Below, piece by piece: positions 47,401 to 58,286 of a DNA stretch of 64,000 nucleotides. The first letter of the stretch is position 1, and every line of letters starts with the position of its first letter. Source of the stretch: Acanthosepion esculentum. Lineage: Eukaryota > Mollusca > Cephalopoda > Sepiida > Sepiidae. Position numbers and translations under genes: made by a program. The notes beneath the pieces are model-generated. The model did no database searches. It saw only the letters and a program-made list of their open reading frames with translations, and was not told the DNA's origin. The stretch spans positions 57,452,246 to 57,516,245 of the forward strand of contig OZ038479.1 of assembly GCA_964036315.1 (NCBI GenBank). The letters are read 5' to 3'.

Positions 47401-50192
47401 CTGATAAGAAATCCTGGCAGGTCCTCTAATTCTCTTAGTCCTTTTCTCTTGCTGACATCACTTATCCTCTCTACAATTACTTTTCAGTTTTTCATCTGAA
47501 TCTGACACCAAGACAGTGTCACCTGCATCATGTTTGTTGTTAATGTAATGTCTGCTGAAAACAAATCCTGGCAGGTCCTCTAATTCTCTTAGTCCTTTTC
47601 TCTTGCTGACATCAACTATCCTCTCTACAATTACTTTTCAGTTTTTCATCTGAATCTGCCACCAAGACAGTGTCATCTGCATCATGTTTGTTGTTAATGT
47701 AATGTCTGCTGAAAACAAATCCTGGCAGGTCCTCTAATTCTCTTAGTCCTTTTCTCTTGCTGACATCAACTATCCTCTCTACAATTACTTTTCAGTTTTT
47801 CATCTGAATCTGCCACCAAGACAGTGTCATCTGCATCATGTTTGTTGTTAATGTAATGTCTGCTGATAACAAATCCTGGCAGGTCCTCTAATTCTCTTAG
47901 TCCTTTTCTCTTGCTGACATCAACTATCCTCTCTACAATTACTTTTCAGTTTTTCATCTGAATCTGCCACCAAGACAGTGTCATCTGCATCATGTTTGTT
48001 GTTAATGTAATGTCTGCTGATAACAAATCCTGGCAGGTCCTCTAATTCTCTTAGTCCTTTTCTCTTGCTGACATCACTTATCCTCTCTACAATTACTTTT
48101 CAGTTTTTCATCTGAATCTGACACCAAGACAGTGTCATCTGCATCATGTTTGTTGTTAATGTAATGTCTGCTGATAACAAATCCTGGCAGGTCCTCTAAT
48201 TCTCTTAGTCCTTTTCTCTTGCTGACATCACTTATCCTCTCTACAATTACTTTTCAGTTTTTCATCTGAATCTGCCACCAAGACAGTGTCATCTGCATCA
48301 TGTTAGTTGTTAATGTAATGTCTGCTGATAACAAATCCTGGCAGGTCCTCTAATTCTCTTAGTCCTTTTCTCTTGCTGACATCAACTATCCTCTCTACAA
48401 TTACTTTTCAGTTTTTCATCTGAATCTGCTACCAAGACAGTGTCACCTGCATCATGTTTGTTGTTAATGTAATGTCTGCTGAAAACACATCCTGGCAGGT
48501 CCTCTAATTCTCTTAGTCCTTTTCTCTTGTTGACATCAACTATCCTCTCTGGAATTACTTTTCAGTTTTTCATCTGAATCTGCCACCAAGACAGTGTCAT
48601 CTGTGTCATGTTTGTTGTTAATGTAATGTCTGCTGATAACAAATCCTGGCAGGTCCTCTAATTCTCTTAGTCCTTTTCTCTTGCTGACATCAACTATCCT
48701 CTCTACAATTACTTTTCAGTTTTTCATCTGAATCTGCCACCAAGACAGTGTCATCTGCATCATGTTTGTTGTTAAAGAAATGTCTGCTGAAAACAAATCC
48801 TGGCAGGTCCTCTAATTCTCTTAGTCCTTTTCTCTTGCTGACATCAACTATCCTCTCTACAATTACTTTTCAGTTTTTCATCTGAATCTGCCACCAAGAC
48901 AGTGTCATCTGCATCATGTTTGTTGTTAATGTAATGTCTGCTGATAACAAATCCTGGCAGGTCCTCTAATTCTCTTAGTCCTTTTCTCTTGCTGACATCA
49001 ACTATCCTCTCTACAATTACTTTTCAGTTTTTCATCTGAATCTGCCACCAAGACAGTGTCATCTGCATCATGTTTGTTGTTAATGTAATGTCTGCTGATA
49101 ACAAATCCTGGCAGGTCCTCTAATTCTCTTAGTCCTTTTCTCTTGCTGACATCAACTATCCTCTCTACAATTACTTTTCAGTTTTTCATCTGAATCTGCC
49201 ACCAAGACAGTGTCATCTGCATCATGTTTGTTGTTAATGTAATGTCTGCTGATAACAAATCCTGGCAGGTCCTCTAATTCTCTTAGTCCTTTTCTCTTGC
49301 TGACATCAACTATCCTCTCTACAATTACTTTTCAGTTTTTCATCTGAATCTGTCACCAAGACAGTGTCATCTGCATCATGTTTGTTGTTAATGTAATGTC
49401 TGCTGATAAGAAATCCTGGCAGGTCCTCTAATTCTCTTAGTCCTTTTCTCTTGCTGACATCACTTATCCTCTCTACAATTACTTTTCAGTTTTTCATCTG
49501 AATCTGACACCAAGACAGTGTCACCTGCATCATGTTAGTTGTTAATGTAATGTCTTCTGAAAACAAATCCTGGCAGGTCCTCTAATTCTCTTAGTCCTTT
49601 TCTCTTGCTGACATCAACTATCCTCTCTACAATTACTTTTCAGTTTTTCATCTGAATCTGCCACCAAGACAGTGTCATCTGCATCATGTTTGTTGTTAAT
49701 GTAATGTCTGCTGAAAACAAATCCTGGCAGGTCCTCTAATTCTCTTAGTCCTTTTCTCTTGCTGACATCAACTATCCTCTCTACAATTACTTTTCAGTTT
49801 TTCATCTGAATCTGCCACCAAGACAGTGTCATCTGCATCATGTTTGTTGTTAATGTAATGTCTGCTGATAACAAATCCTGACAGGTCCTCTAATTCTCTT
49901 AGTCCTTTTCTCTTGCTGACATCAACTATCCTCTCTACAATTACTTTTCAGTTTTTCATCTGAATCTGCCACCAAGACAGTGTCATCTGCATCATGTTTG
50001 TTGTTAATGTAATGTCTGCTGATAACAAATCCTGGCAGGTCCTCTAATTCTCTTAGTCCTTTTCTCTTGCTGACATCAACTATCCTCTCTACAATTACTT
50101 TTCAGTTTTTCATCTGAATCTGCCACCAAGACAGTGTCATCTGCATCATGTTTGTTGTTAATGTAATGTCTGCTGATAACAAATCCTGGCAG
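41463..50192 (-). repeat. 154-bp satellite array 2, inside a LINE copy
   Basis: About 56.7 head-to-tail copies of the same 154-bp monomer in the same orientation as array 1. The first monomer (41463-41616) is the most divergent and most protein-like: NNKRNADDTILVADS, in one open frame of 67 codons with the LINE part next to it. Other monomers are near-identical. Array-specific variants include CATCACTTATCC, GTCACCTGC, GCTGAAAACACATCC, CTCTCTGGAATTAC and TCATCTGTGTCATG. Several recur at offsets of 3 monomers (44164 and 44627) or 10 monomers (44164 and 45707), showing segmental duplication within the array. The CCTAATCTGCGACC variant common in array 1 was not seen. Confidence 0.97.
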
Positions 50193-50382
50193 ATTATCTA
50201 ATTAACTTAAAATAATTTTACTTAATAATTCTGGTGAGAAACCACAGTCTTGTCCAACTCTTTTTTCTATTTTCTTGTATTTATTCAACTCATTCTAGAT
50301 TTACTTACAAGCTATACGGCTATTTCCAGTACTAATTATGGATTATTTATGTATCTAATCTGTGTAACCAGAGTTAAATTTT
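50193..50382. other. Non-LINE flank of array 2
   Basis: AT-rich, not coding. 50193-50301 occurs inverted at 38715-38825. It separates the array from the RT fingers/palm part of the LINE. Confidence 0.7.
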
Positions 50383-51050
50383 TTATTTTTTTAATGGAGT
50401 AACCACGGAACATGAGAACTCTGTTGATGAAATCAAATTCCTAGCGAAAGTCAACAAAACACATTGTGACTTCTTTGTTGAATTTTTCCTCTCATCTATT
50501 ACGCAGCAAATGGAGAGGATTTCAGCAGTTACTGACCTGCCTCTTCTAAATCCATTCTTGTTCATACGGATGAGTCGACCGATAGTCGGGACAATCCTGT
50601 TTAGCAGAAGCTTATTGTAAACTTTTGCTGCTACTGGCATCAGAGTTATACCCTCATAGTTTACCACACTTGTCAGATCACCGTTTTTTGAACCAGGGCC
50701 TATTCCATCCTTCGGACGAACACAAGGCAGTGAATGGTCTATGAATGTGTGGTTGCAAAACTCAAGCAGGAGGTCATGAAATATTGAATCTTTCCACAAT
50801 AATGTTCGTATATTGTCAAGACCTGGAGATTTGTGTTGGCAAAATCTTTGAGTGTTGTTTTGAGTTCATTGAGCATGAATAGGTTGGTGTTCATGTCCAG
50901 CGTATTGGATATTTGATCTGTTGGGAGTGGAAGACCACTGACTAGCGGTGATTTTCCCAGGAGTTTCTTGAAGTGATGATACTTAGGCTCCTGGATACTC
51001 AAAATGTCAATTTTATTTTGCTTTGTGCAAAATAGAAGCTATTGCTTTCT
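50383..51050 (-). pseudogene. LINE reverse transcriptase, 5' part (fingers/palm)
   Basis: Two overlapping minus-strand frames. The first (51002-50739) has YHHFKKLLGKSP, PLPTDQISNTLDMNTNLFML and LKTTLKDFANTNLQV. The second (50799-50383) has WKDSIFHDLLLEFCNHTF, NYEGITLMPVAAKVYNKLLL, NRIVPTIGRLIRMN and NGFRRGRSVTAEI, the fingers motifs 1-2 of non-LTR RTs, then LTFARNLISS where motif A (usually D-F-x-K-A-F-D) has lost its Asp. The frame shifts once between them. No endonuclease domain was identified. Together with 41300-41462 this is one LINE copy split by the satellite array; clade (RTE-like or other) is not certain. Confidence 0.8.
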
Positions 51051-51074
51051 GCTAGTCTTTGACTAAATTTGTGA

Positions 51075-51930
51075 ACTGAAAATACTGTAGACAATAGGTC
51101 TTTTGCAATTCATGAACTTTGATGTAGAGTTTTTGTTTGCTGTTCCTGCATCTCTCTTTTCACAATTACCTCACTCCAAAGAATTGAGAAGTGATTGCTC
51201 ATCCGTTTCATGATTTATGGCATATCAACCTCAATGGGTTATTTAATGCCGACAGGAGTTTTAGTATAGGTTCGGATGAATAGAATATGTATTCTTTGAT
51301 TTGGTTTTATTTTATTTTATAACCTCAGTGGGTTATTTAATGCTGATAACATTTTTCGGATAGGTTCGTTGAATTGGAAGTGGGTAAGCAAGGGCTGGAA
51401 CCCTGGTGCAGTTAGTGGGCATCATGATAGTTCTTTCAGTAGCTGATGCAAGATGTAGAATGCCAACCCTACATCTGGGTGTTTTTGTCGACACCATCTC
51501 CAGAAAGACTGCCGCCCAAGGTTAAAGACTTCTTTCAAGTGAATTATCCTGCAACAGACACCAACTTGGAATTTGAATTTCCATGGACTGTCTTAGTTAC
51601 TCCAGCTCCAGATTTATCCTCATGTTTTACTTTCGAAGCCATTCCCATAATTGGGTATGGCTGCAAGGCAGCGGAGGTTTAAGATCAGAGTTTTGAACTT
51701 CTCTTAGATGTACTACCCCCCGGGCTGATGAATTTCATCTACTAAGATAAACGATATAGATAAATGCATAAACACATCTATATTTAATACTGGATGTCAA
51801 AGTGAACAGTTTGCCATCAAATGTACCACATTTTATTATATATATTTTAAAACTGATAATAATAGAAATAAATAAGAAAGGAATAAAAGTATAAAGTTAT
51901 CAAATTTATGAGATCATCTTATTATTATTT
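51075..51930. repeat. Tandem duplication unit 1
   Basis: Shares with 52200-53340: ATGAACTTTGATGTxGAGTTT, AGTTCTTTCAGTAGCTGAT, GCCAACCCTxCATCTG, ACACCATCTCCAGAAA, GAATTTCCATGGACTGTCTT, TTGGGTATGGCTGCAA and CAGTTTGCCATCAAATGTA. An insertion at 51220-51390 brings a GGGTTATTTAATGC motif twice. A 78-codon frame (51446-51682) has no recognised domain and is not called. Confidence 0.8.
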
Positions 51931-52194
51931 TTGTTTAAAATATTTGAAAGATAAATAATAAACTGACTAGTAGTAAATTAAGCAAAATATTGGTATGACT
52001 AACAAATTTGAAAATACATCCTCATCCATAAAAAAATGTGATGCTACAATTAATAAATAAGAAAAGGATAAAAAAATAGAATTATAAGTAAATGTTGAAA
52101 AGAGGGTTGAATTATAAATGATAAAGAAATCAATGATTTTGAACCAATAGTCAAAGATAAACAAACATTACAACTCTAAATTAGGTATCTTCGC

Positions 52195-53340
52195 TAAAAA
52201 AGTTTGTGAATTGGAAATGCTGTAGATAATAGGACTTTTGAATTTTATGAACTTTGATGTCGAGTTTTTGTCTGTTGGTCTGGCATCTCCCTTCTCTAAA
52301 TTACCGCACCCAAAAGAGTTGAAAGGTGACAGGTCATCTGTATCATGAGTAGGTTTAAATTAAAAATTATGTACGCAGGAGCTGGAATTCTGGTGCACTT
52401 AGTGGATGATGACTTCATAGTTCTTTCAGTAGCTGATACAAAATGTGGACTGCCAACCCTGCATCTGAGTGTTTTTATTGTGACACCATCTCCAGAAAAA
52501 CTGCCACCCAAGGCTAGAGACTTCTTTTAAGCCATGAAGTGAATTATCCCGCACCAAACATCAACTTAGAATTTGATTGGCCTGGTTTGTTTTGTCTTAG
52601 GGCATATCAACCTCAACGGGTTATTTAATGCCAACAAGATTTTTATTGTTGGTAATATTTTTTTTAAATGTATAGCTGGTAATACTGTATTGCTGGTAAT
52701 AATTTTTTTACAAAGTATTTCTGGTATTAAAACCTATTTTTACACTTTCATAGAGTTTTGACCCCAGTTAACTATTCACCCATAGCTGGGACCCTAACAG
52801 GTGCTACCATCCTGGGTCAATGTGCACCTGGGAACACCAGCAATTAAAAGATGGTTCCATGCTCCTCAAAACCTCTTGATCAGAGGCCTCACTGTTGACT
52901 TAGTTTATCATCTTACCCAGGACATAGATGTAGTTTATAGTCATACCCAGGACAATTGGAATTTGAATTTCCATGGACTGTCTTAGTTACTCCACCTCCA
53001 GATTTGTCCCTAAGGTTTACTCCTAAAGCCTTTCTCATGATTGGGTATGGCTGCAATCAGAGTTTTCCTTCACTTAAATGAACCACCATCCTGGGCTGAT
53101 GTATTTCATCTACCCAATGTGTATAGAGACATGCATAAAGACATACATATTTAACACTGTATGTCAGAGTAAACAGTTTGCCATCAAATGTATCACATTT
53201 TATTACATATATTTTAATACTGATAATAAAAACAAATAAAATAAAGAAATAAATGTATAAAATTATCATCAAATATATGAGAACATTTTACAATTATTTT
53301 TATTAAAAATATTTGATAGGTAAATAATAAAACAAATTGA
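52195..53340. repeat. Tandem duplication unit 2
   Basis: Second copy of the ~1 kb block beginning at 51075, split by an insertion at about 52607-52952 that carries GGGTTATTTAATGCCAACAA and GTATAGCTGGTAATACTGTA. That insert resembles the patches at 20340-20400 and 51240. No protein recognised. Confidence 0.8.
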
Positions 53341-53779
53341 CTAGTGGTGAACAAAAGAGAGTAAACCTGTACTTGGTACTGCTTGGAATAGGAATTAACT
53401 TGTGTAGGTAATAAGCCTAAGATGCTAACCTACATATATTGGATTTTACTAGCATACCAGAAGTACCTTGGGATATAGTTTTTCTTCTGATCTGTTGGAG
53501 AAATTGAATTAACACAAGCAACTGCATTTATAAAATACCTCCTACATAATACAAATTACTAAATTGATATCTGTTAATAGTTGTGTCAAGAGAAAAATAT
53601 CCTTCTGACGCCTCGTTTTTGGACTGGTCCCTACTTAAAATTTGTTTTTACTTTTTGTCAATTATCAATAAAAAAAAAAAATGCATAAATTCACTTTCAA
53701 ATATTTAGGTTTATTAAAATTCTAATCATCACTTCTTGAAACAATAAATTTTGACGAGGGAATGAAGGTGTTTAAAATA
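53341..53779. other. AT-rich interval, nothing recognised
   Basis: No domain or known repeat seen; a 12-base A run lies near 53670. Confidence 0.45.
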
Positions 53780-54760
53780 AGGAAAAAATCTCTCCTTTTG
53801 ATAGCCCATATTTTTGCAGGCATGAAGGAACAAGATTGCCAAAATTTGTTATTCCAGAATCATAAATAAAGCCATGTTGCTCCCCTACTTTACCCAGCCT
53901 AATTCTGTAATAATCTCTATTCTACAGAAGCCTATTTTGTGGCTTATTAAATTCTTTGTCTGATGCTGATTGCATTCATTTTCACATTGCATAAACAATG
54001 CTATTAAATCTGATCTACTTCAACAATATGTACAATAGCCATGCATTCACTGAGCTCTCAATTTCCTCTTCTTTTCAGTTGGCCAATGTATTCATGAAAA
54101 TTGCATCTGCTCCTGCTGTTTTGTTCCCCTTCATCACAACCAATTCTCTTCCTACTTTAGGTTTTGCTAACTTCTATTATTTCATACATTATAGATTTCC
54201 ATCTGTTGTCATGGAAGAGCTTTCCAATGTGTTAATTCCACTGCTGGGGGGGGGGGAAGAAGAGGATTCATCCTCTTCCTCTGCCCACCAGCTATGGGTA
54301 AATAGCAGGATAGACCAGATGTCTTGGATGGCAACTGGTCTACTGAAGAAAGAAATGGCAACCTACTGCGGAAAAAATCTCTGCCTCATCAATCATGTAT
54401 CGGATGGCACATGATTGCCTAAGCGTGTATCACGCATGACACATAACTGACTGAATTCCACTGTTGCAGGACCTTTTCTTTGTTCCATTATGATTGCCAG
54501 GATTTATAAAGTCTGAAGAGAAAAGCAAAGAGCATGTTCTCCAAAATGCATTTTCATTGATCTTTTATATATTATAGGTTTCTGTTTTCATGGAACAGTT
54601 CTCCAATGTGTTAATTCTGCTGTTGCAGTATCTTTTCTTTGTTCCATTATCATTGTTTTTCTCTTCAGACTTAAAACCTCCTGACAATGATCACTTTAGT
54701 TGATCTGTTGCTCTGCATGGCTTTACATTTTGTAATCTTACAAATATTTCATCTTTATTA
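53780..54760 (+). repeat. Dispersed repeat D, copy 3, with SINE insertion
   Basis: Same order as copy 1 at 10425 (AAATAAAGCCATGTTGCTCC, AATTCTGTAATAATCTC, CTTTGTTCCATTATGATTG). A portion is doubled: TCTCCAATGTGTTAATTCTG near 54599 repeats TTTCCAATGTGTTAATTCCA near 54221. The SINE at 54247 interrupts the first of these. Confidence 0.75.
54247..54453 (+). mobile_element. SINE copy with target-site duplication
   Basis: Flanked by AATTCCACTGCTG (54234-54246) and AATTCCACTGTTG (54454-54466), a 13-bp target-site duplication with one change. The empty site is seen in repeat D copy 1 (about 10804-10816, AATTCTGCTATTG). The body starts with a G run, lacks the tRNA head (5' truncated), and contains CCACCAGCTATGGGTAAATA, GATGGCAACTGGTCTACTGA and GATTGCCTAAGCGTGTATCA. 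Insertion was probably LINE-driven. Confidence 0.85.
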
Positions 54761-54833
54761 TCAAGTAGGTGATTGCCCCTGTAGTAAGTGCTTAGACAGG
54801 CTTTGGTGTTTGAAACTGAGCTTCTTGATGGTT

Positions 54834-54854
54834 TATATATATATATATATTTAA
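54834..54854. repeat. Short (TA)n microsatellite
   Basis: About nine TA repeats. Confidence 0.9.
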
Positions 54855-54986
54855 AGACATTTATGATATGTTTAACGTTCTTTTTATAGATACAAGTATT
54901 TAAGCAAATGCTCTGTTTTATAATAAACAGTATTAAATAACATTTACCGGCCTGAATGTCCGAGAAATTTTCATAGAAAATGTTCG

Positions 54987-55067
54987 TTCTCCGACAGGAA
55001 TCAAAACCGTATCCTATACGGAACCGTCATTTCGTGTGACGTGCCTTAACCTTTCAGCCACAGAGAA
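54987..55067 (-). tRNA. tRNA-Ser(CGA)-like sequence, probably pseudogene or SINE head
   Basis: On the minus strand an 81-base sequence folds as a class II tRNA. The acceptor arms TTCTCTG and CGGAGAA pair in all seven positions with one G-T. The A box region is TGGCTGAAAGGTTAAGGC, close to eukaryotic tRNA-Ser/Leu. The anticodon stem CGTCA/TGACG is perfect around CACGAAA, anticodon CGA (55032-55034). A variable arm GGTTCCGTATAGGAT is consistent with Ser. The B box GGTTTTGATTCC has one extra base and the T stem is imperfect, so a pseudogene or the head of a tRNA-Ser-derived SINE is more likely than a working tRNA. No poly-T terminator is seen right after it. Confidence 0.6.
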
Positions 55068-55069
55068 GT

Positions 55070-56084
55070 GTCTGGTTAGCAAGGTCGATTTTACTATCTT
55101 TAAACTTAAATCTTCCATATATAGAATTTGTTGGTAAGATTGGAACATTAGGTTGTACTATATTCAATAGAGTAGATGAAATTGTCAGAACTAGTATGAA
55201 ATCACATATTGGCAACTATTATGTAATTCATTCAGAGATAAGTCATTTTCTGAGTGAGGTACATGGTCTTGAGTTTTTTATTTTCAAAAATTAAGTAAAT
55301 ATTATGGGAATTTCTTTTCATTTAAAAAACTAAATTGAGTAAATTATAAATAAGAACCTGAAAATATTGAGAGGTTTCATTCAAACTTCAAAATTATTTT
55401 TCATTAAGTTATTTGGTTAACATTTTTTTATCAATTTATTACATAATTATATTGCTTAAAAAGTATGACCAATAACATTTTAAATATGTACATCATAAAA
55501 TGAAATTGGGTGCAACAAACTTCCATAATCGCAAGTACATGAACATTTAGTTTAAAGTCCAGCTGTTAAGCTTATCTCTCAAATAATTAAATGAATTGAA
55601 AATTGACTTATTTCAGAAACATAAAAACAATAACTGACAACTGAAAAGCAAAACTGTTAGACAGGAACATTTCTTCTTCAATGTCTGTTATTAAAATTAG
55701 AAGCAAAACTGTCAATTCAGAAACAATTCAAATATGATAGTTGACATCATTGAATTTTAAACGGTTATGACCCTCATCATAGTAAACACCTAATCTAATG
55801 GGTTTAGCTACTGCAAGTACATTTGCCCAGATAAAACAGTTGCCAAGACTACTTTCTTATGTTGGCTCAGAATGGTACAAAACTGCAAGCTAAAAATGTG
55901 GGCTAGTAGAAGAATTTAATTTCCAAGAAACTGTCACCACAACAACACTCAGGGGAGACATGGTCCTGGTTTTAAGAAGTCTCCATTCCCTGGAAACTCG
56001 CCATTCCTTCAGAGAACAGCACTTAAGTGGCAAAGAAGAGGAAGAAATCAAAATGTTCTTGGAAACAAATTCAAAAGCAATGAT
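55070..56084. other. Unassigned interval
   Basis: No domain-bearing reading frame or known repeat recognised between the tRNA-like sequence and the locus C flank. 55900-56080 is less AT-rich (CACCACAACAACACTCAGG, CTCCATTCCCTGGAAACTCG) but lacks a convincing frame. Confidence 0.4.
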
Positions 56085-57549
56085 TGATGAGTGATTTGAA
56101 AATATAGTGGAAGAAAATATAGGAATTTACAGACTTGTGTTTCTGCAGGGTTTGTAACATGCTGAGCATCACAGGAGCCCGTAGACAAAGGACATCTGCG
56201 ATAATAGGAATTGTAGTATTAAATCACCAAATGATTTTCATTAGAAATACCAAAGTCTTGATCACTGAACTCAAATTAGTATGAATCACAAAGTATGGCT
56301 ATAGTAAAAGATAAACTTAAGTTTATTCAACACAGGCTGCAAACTCTAGAGTGTATGCAAAATGCTGAGCATCATAGGAGCCAGTAGGCCAATGGCCATC
56401 TTTGATATGGACTGTGGCATTAAATAACCAAGCAAGCTTAACAACATTAGAAATACCTAAGATGGGTATCAGCTACCCACACTAAGGTTGAATTAGCATG
56501 AATTATAAATTTGGAACATAGTTTTTATCAATCAAGCTGCTAAGCTTAAAGAAAAGAAAAAAAACTTGGTACTGAAGATGTTAATCTTGTTCAAAATGCC
56601 TTGAAATCTCAGTCTGTTCCCAGGAAAAAATATATGTAATTATTACCATACAAAATTTCAGTTTTCAGTGATACAAAATAGAAATAAGATGTTTCAATTT
56701 CAAACCTTCCCATGATCAATGGTTTCAATAAAAAAGCCTAAAGCAGAGTAAATAAACGTATTTGCTTTAACATTGTCAGAAATGTACATACATACACATG
56801 ATGACACTTAGAGATTGCATTATACAAAATATAAGATGGTGAGTGTGTTCTATTTCGGACCTTCCTTTCATCTAAAGATTCAATATGACTAGCAATAAAC
56901 AATCCTAAAGCAAACAGAGAAAGTACAAATAAACATACTGATAATAACATTGACAGAAATGCACATACAATGACAATTAAGTTAGAGATTATGAGGGAAA
57001 AAAAATCTTGTTTTAAATTGTTTATCGCTGAATAATTACAGAATAGAACAATTCACTTTAGAATTACAGAGTTCATAAAAATATGACAATTCCACAAATA
57101 AACAAGTGGAGAGGGGAGACCAGACATTTCAATATTTAGTCTTCAATTTTCAAAAATGAGTCTAAGAATTTTTCAATATCTCAGATTAAATTTTTTATTA
57201 AGACCAAGAAAAGGTATTTATGTCATATTTTGTAATATGAAAAAGCCATTCATATTCATCAGGCTTTTGAAAATAGTGAATTTGTTTTGTTCATGTCATT
57301 AAAGACTCTGAAAAGAAGTGTTTCTCAGAAAATATTTTCATATAAAAATAATCAAAGTTCATATTTACAACCTACTTGAAAATAGAGATGACTTTATGTA
57401 TGAAATGATAGCAAAATTTTCATGCATAGACATCTTTTGTTTGCATTTGCATGCATAAATTTTGAACCCGCATGAAATAAATATACATTATCTTTTCTCA
57501 TGTGTTAAGTTTGTACATTATCATTTTTATATTTAAATGAGAATTTTAA
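56085..57549 (-). repeat. Zinc-finger locus C 3' flank
   Basis: Single-copy form of the unit that is doubled at locus B (29656-30480), with the hAT-free version of the insertion site near 56347 (AACTCTAGAGTGTATGC). It continues with AAGCCTAAAGCAGA, GTACATACATACACATGATG and the AT-rich block to 57480 that matches locus A. Confidence 0.8.
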
Positions 57550-58286
57550 AAACATATTCATATGACTACTATTTATAACCCGAGTGTGTTCACATGTGCT
57601 TTTCTTTAAAAATTCTGGTGTACATATTTTACAAGAATATGGTTTATCGCCAGCATGTTTGCATGTGGCACAACAAAGTTGACTTGTCTGAAAATGCCAA
57701 ACTTCAATTCTCAGAGAATTATGGTTTTTCTCTAGTGTGTGTTTGAATATGATGTAATAACTAACTTTTCGAAATGAAGACTCACAAAGTGCACCAGGAT
57801 ATTCTTATTCCCCATGATGTATTTTCACATGGAATATCAAGGATGATCTCTGTGAAAATGTAGATATGCAATCTTCACAAAGATATGCTTTCTCTGTAAT
57901 ATGTATTTGCATGTAGAGCTACAAAGAGGATTTCTGTGAAAATGCGCATCCACAAACTTTAGACCGTGTGTGTTCACTTATGGTGCTCTAAATATGATTA
58001 AATGCATATCCACAAATTCCACAAGGATATGGTTTCTTTCCAGTGTATGTTTGCATATGGCACTCAAAAGGTAACTTCTTGGAAAATGCAGACCCACAAA
58101 TTTCACAAGAATATAGTTTGTCTCCAGTGTGTGTTGGCATGTAGCAGTCCAAAGATGACTTTTGTGAAGATGCAGATCCAGTAACTTCACAACAATATAG
58201 TTTTACTCCTGTGTGGGCTTGCACATGGCAGTCCAAAGATGGCTTCTTCAAAAATGCAAATTCACAAAATTATAATGAATGTGCTT
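57550..58286 (-). pseudogene. Decayed fingers behind locus C
   Basis: 57988-58251 is still open and holds about three fingers in which key residues are lost: a CEVTG where CEVCG is expected and SLDCYMPTH where the first His is missing, then one good [11 protein letters not shown] finger with KLPFECHMQTY. Below 57988 only scraps of linker and finger text remain (AAGAATATGG/TTCACAAxxATATG on the plus strand) to about 57600. A shift near 58287 separates this from the main array. The gradient from good to worn fingers matches loss of constraint behind a stop. Confidence 0.8.

Noticed and set aside
51446..51682. 78-codon frame in tandem duplication unit 1
   Set aside because: The second unit is interrupted by an insertion and stops in this stretch; no family recognised.
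53998..54414. 138-codon plus-strand frame
   Set aside because: Runs across a junction of dispersed repeat D and an inserted SINE and includes a G run; no domain.
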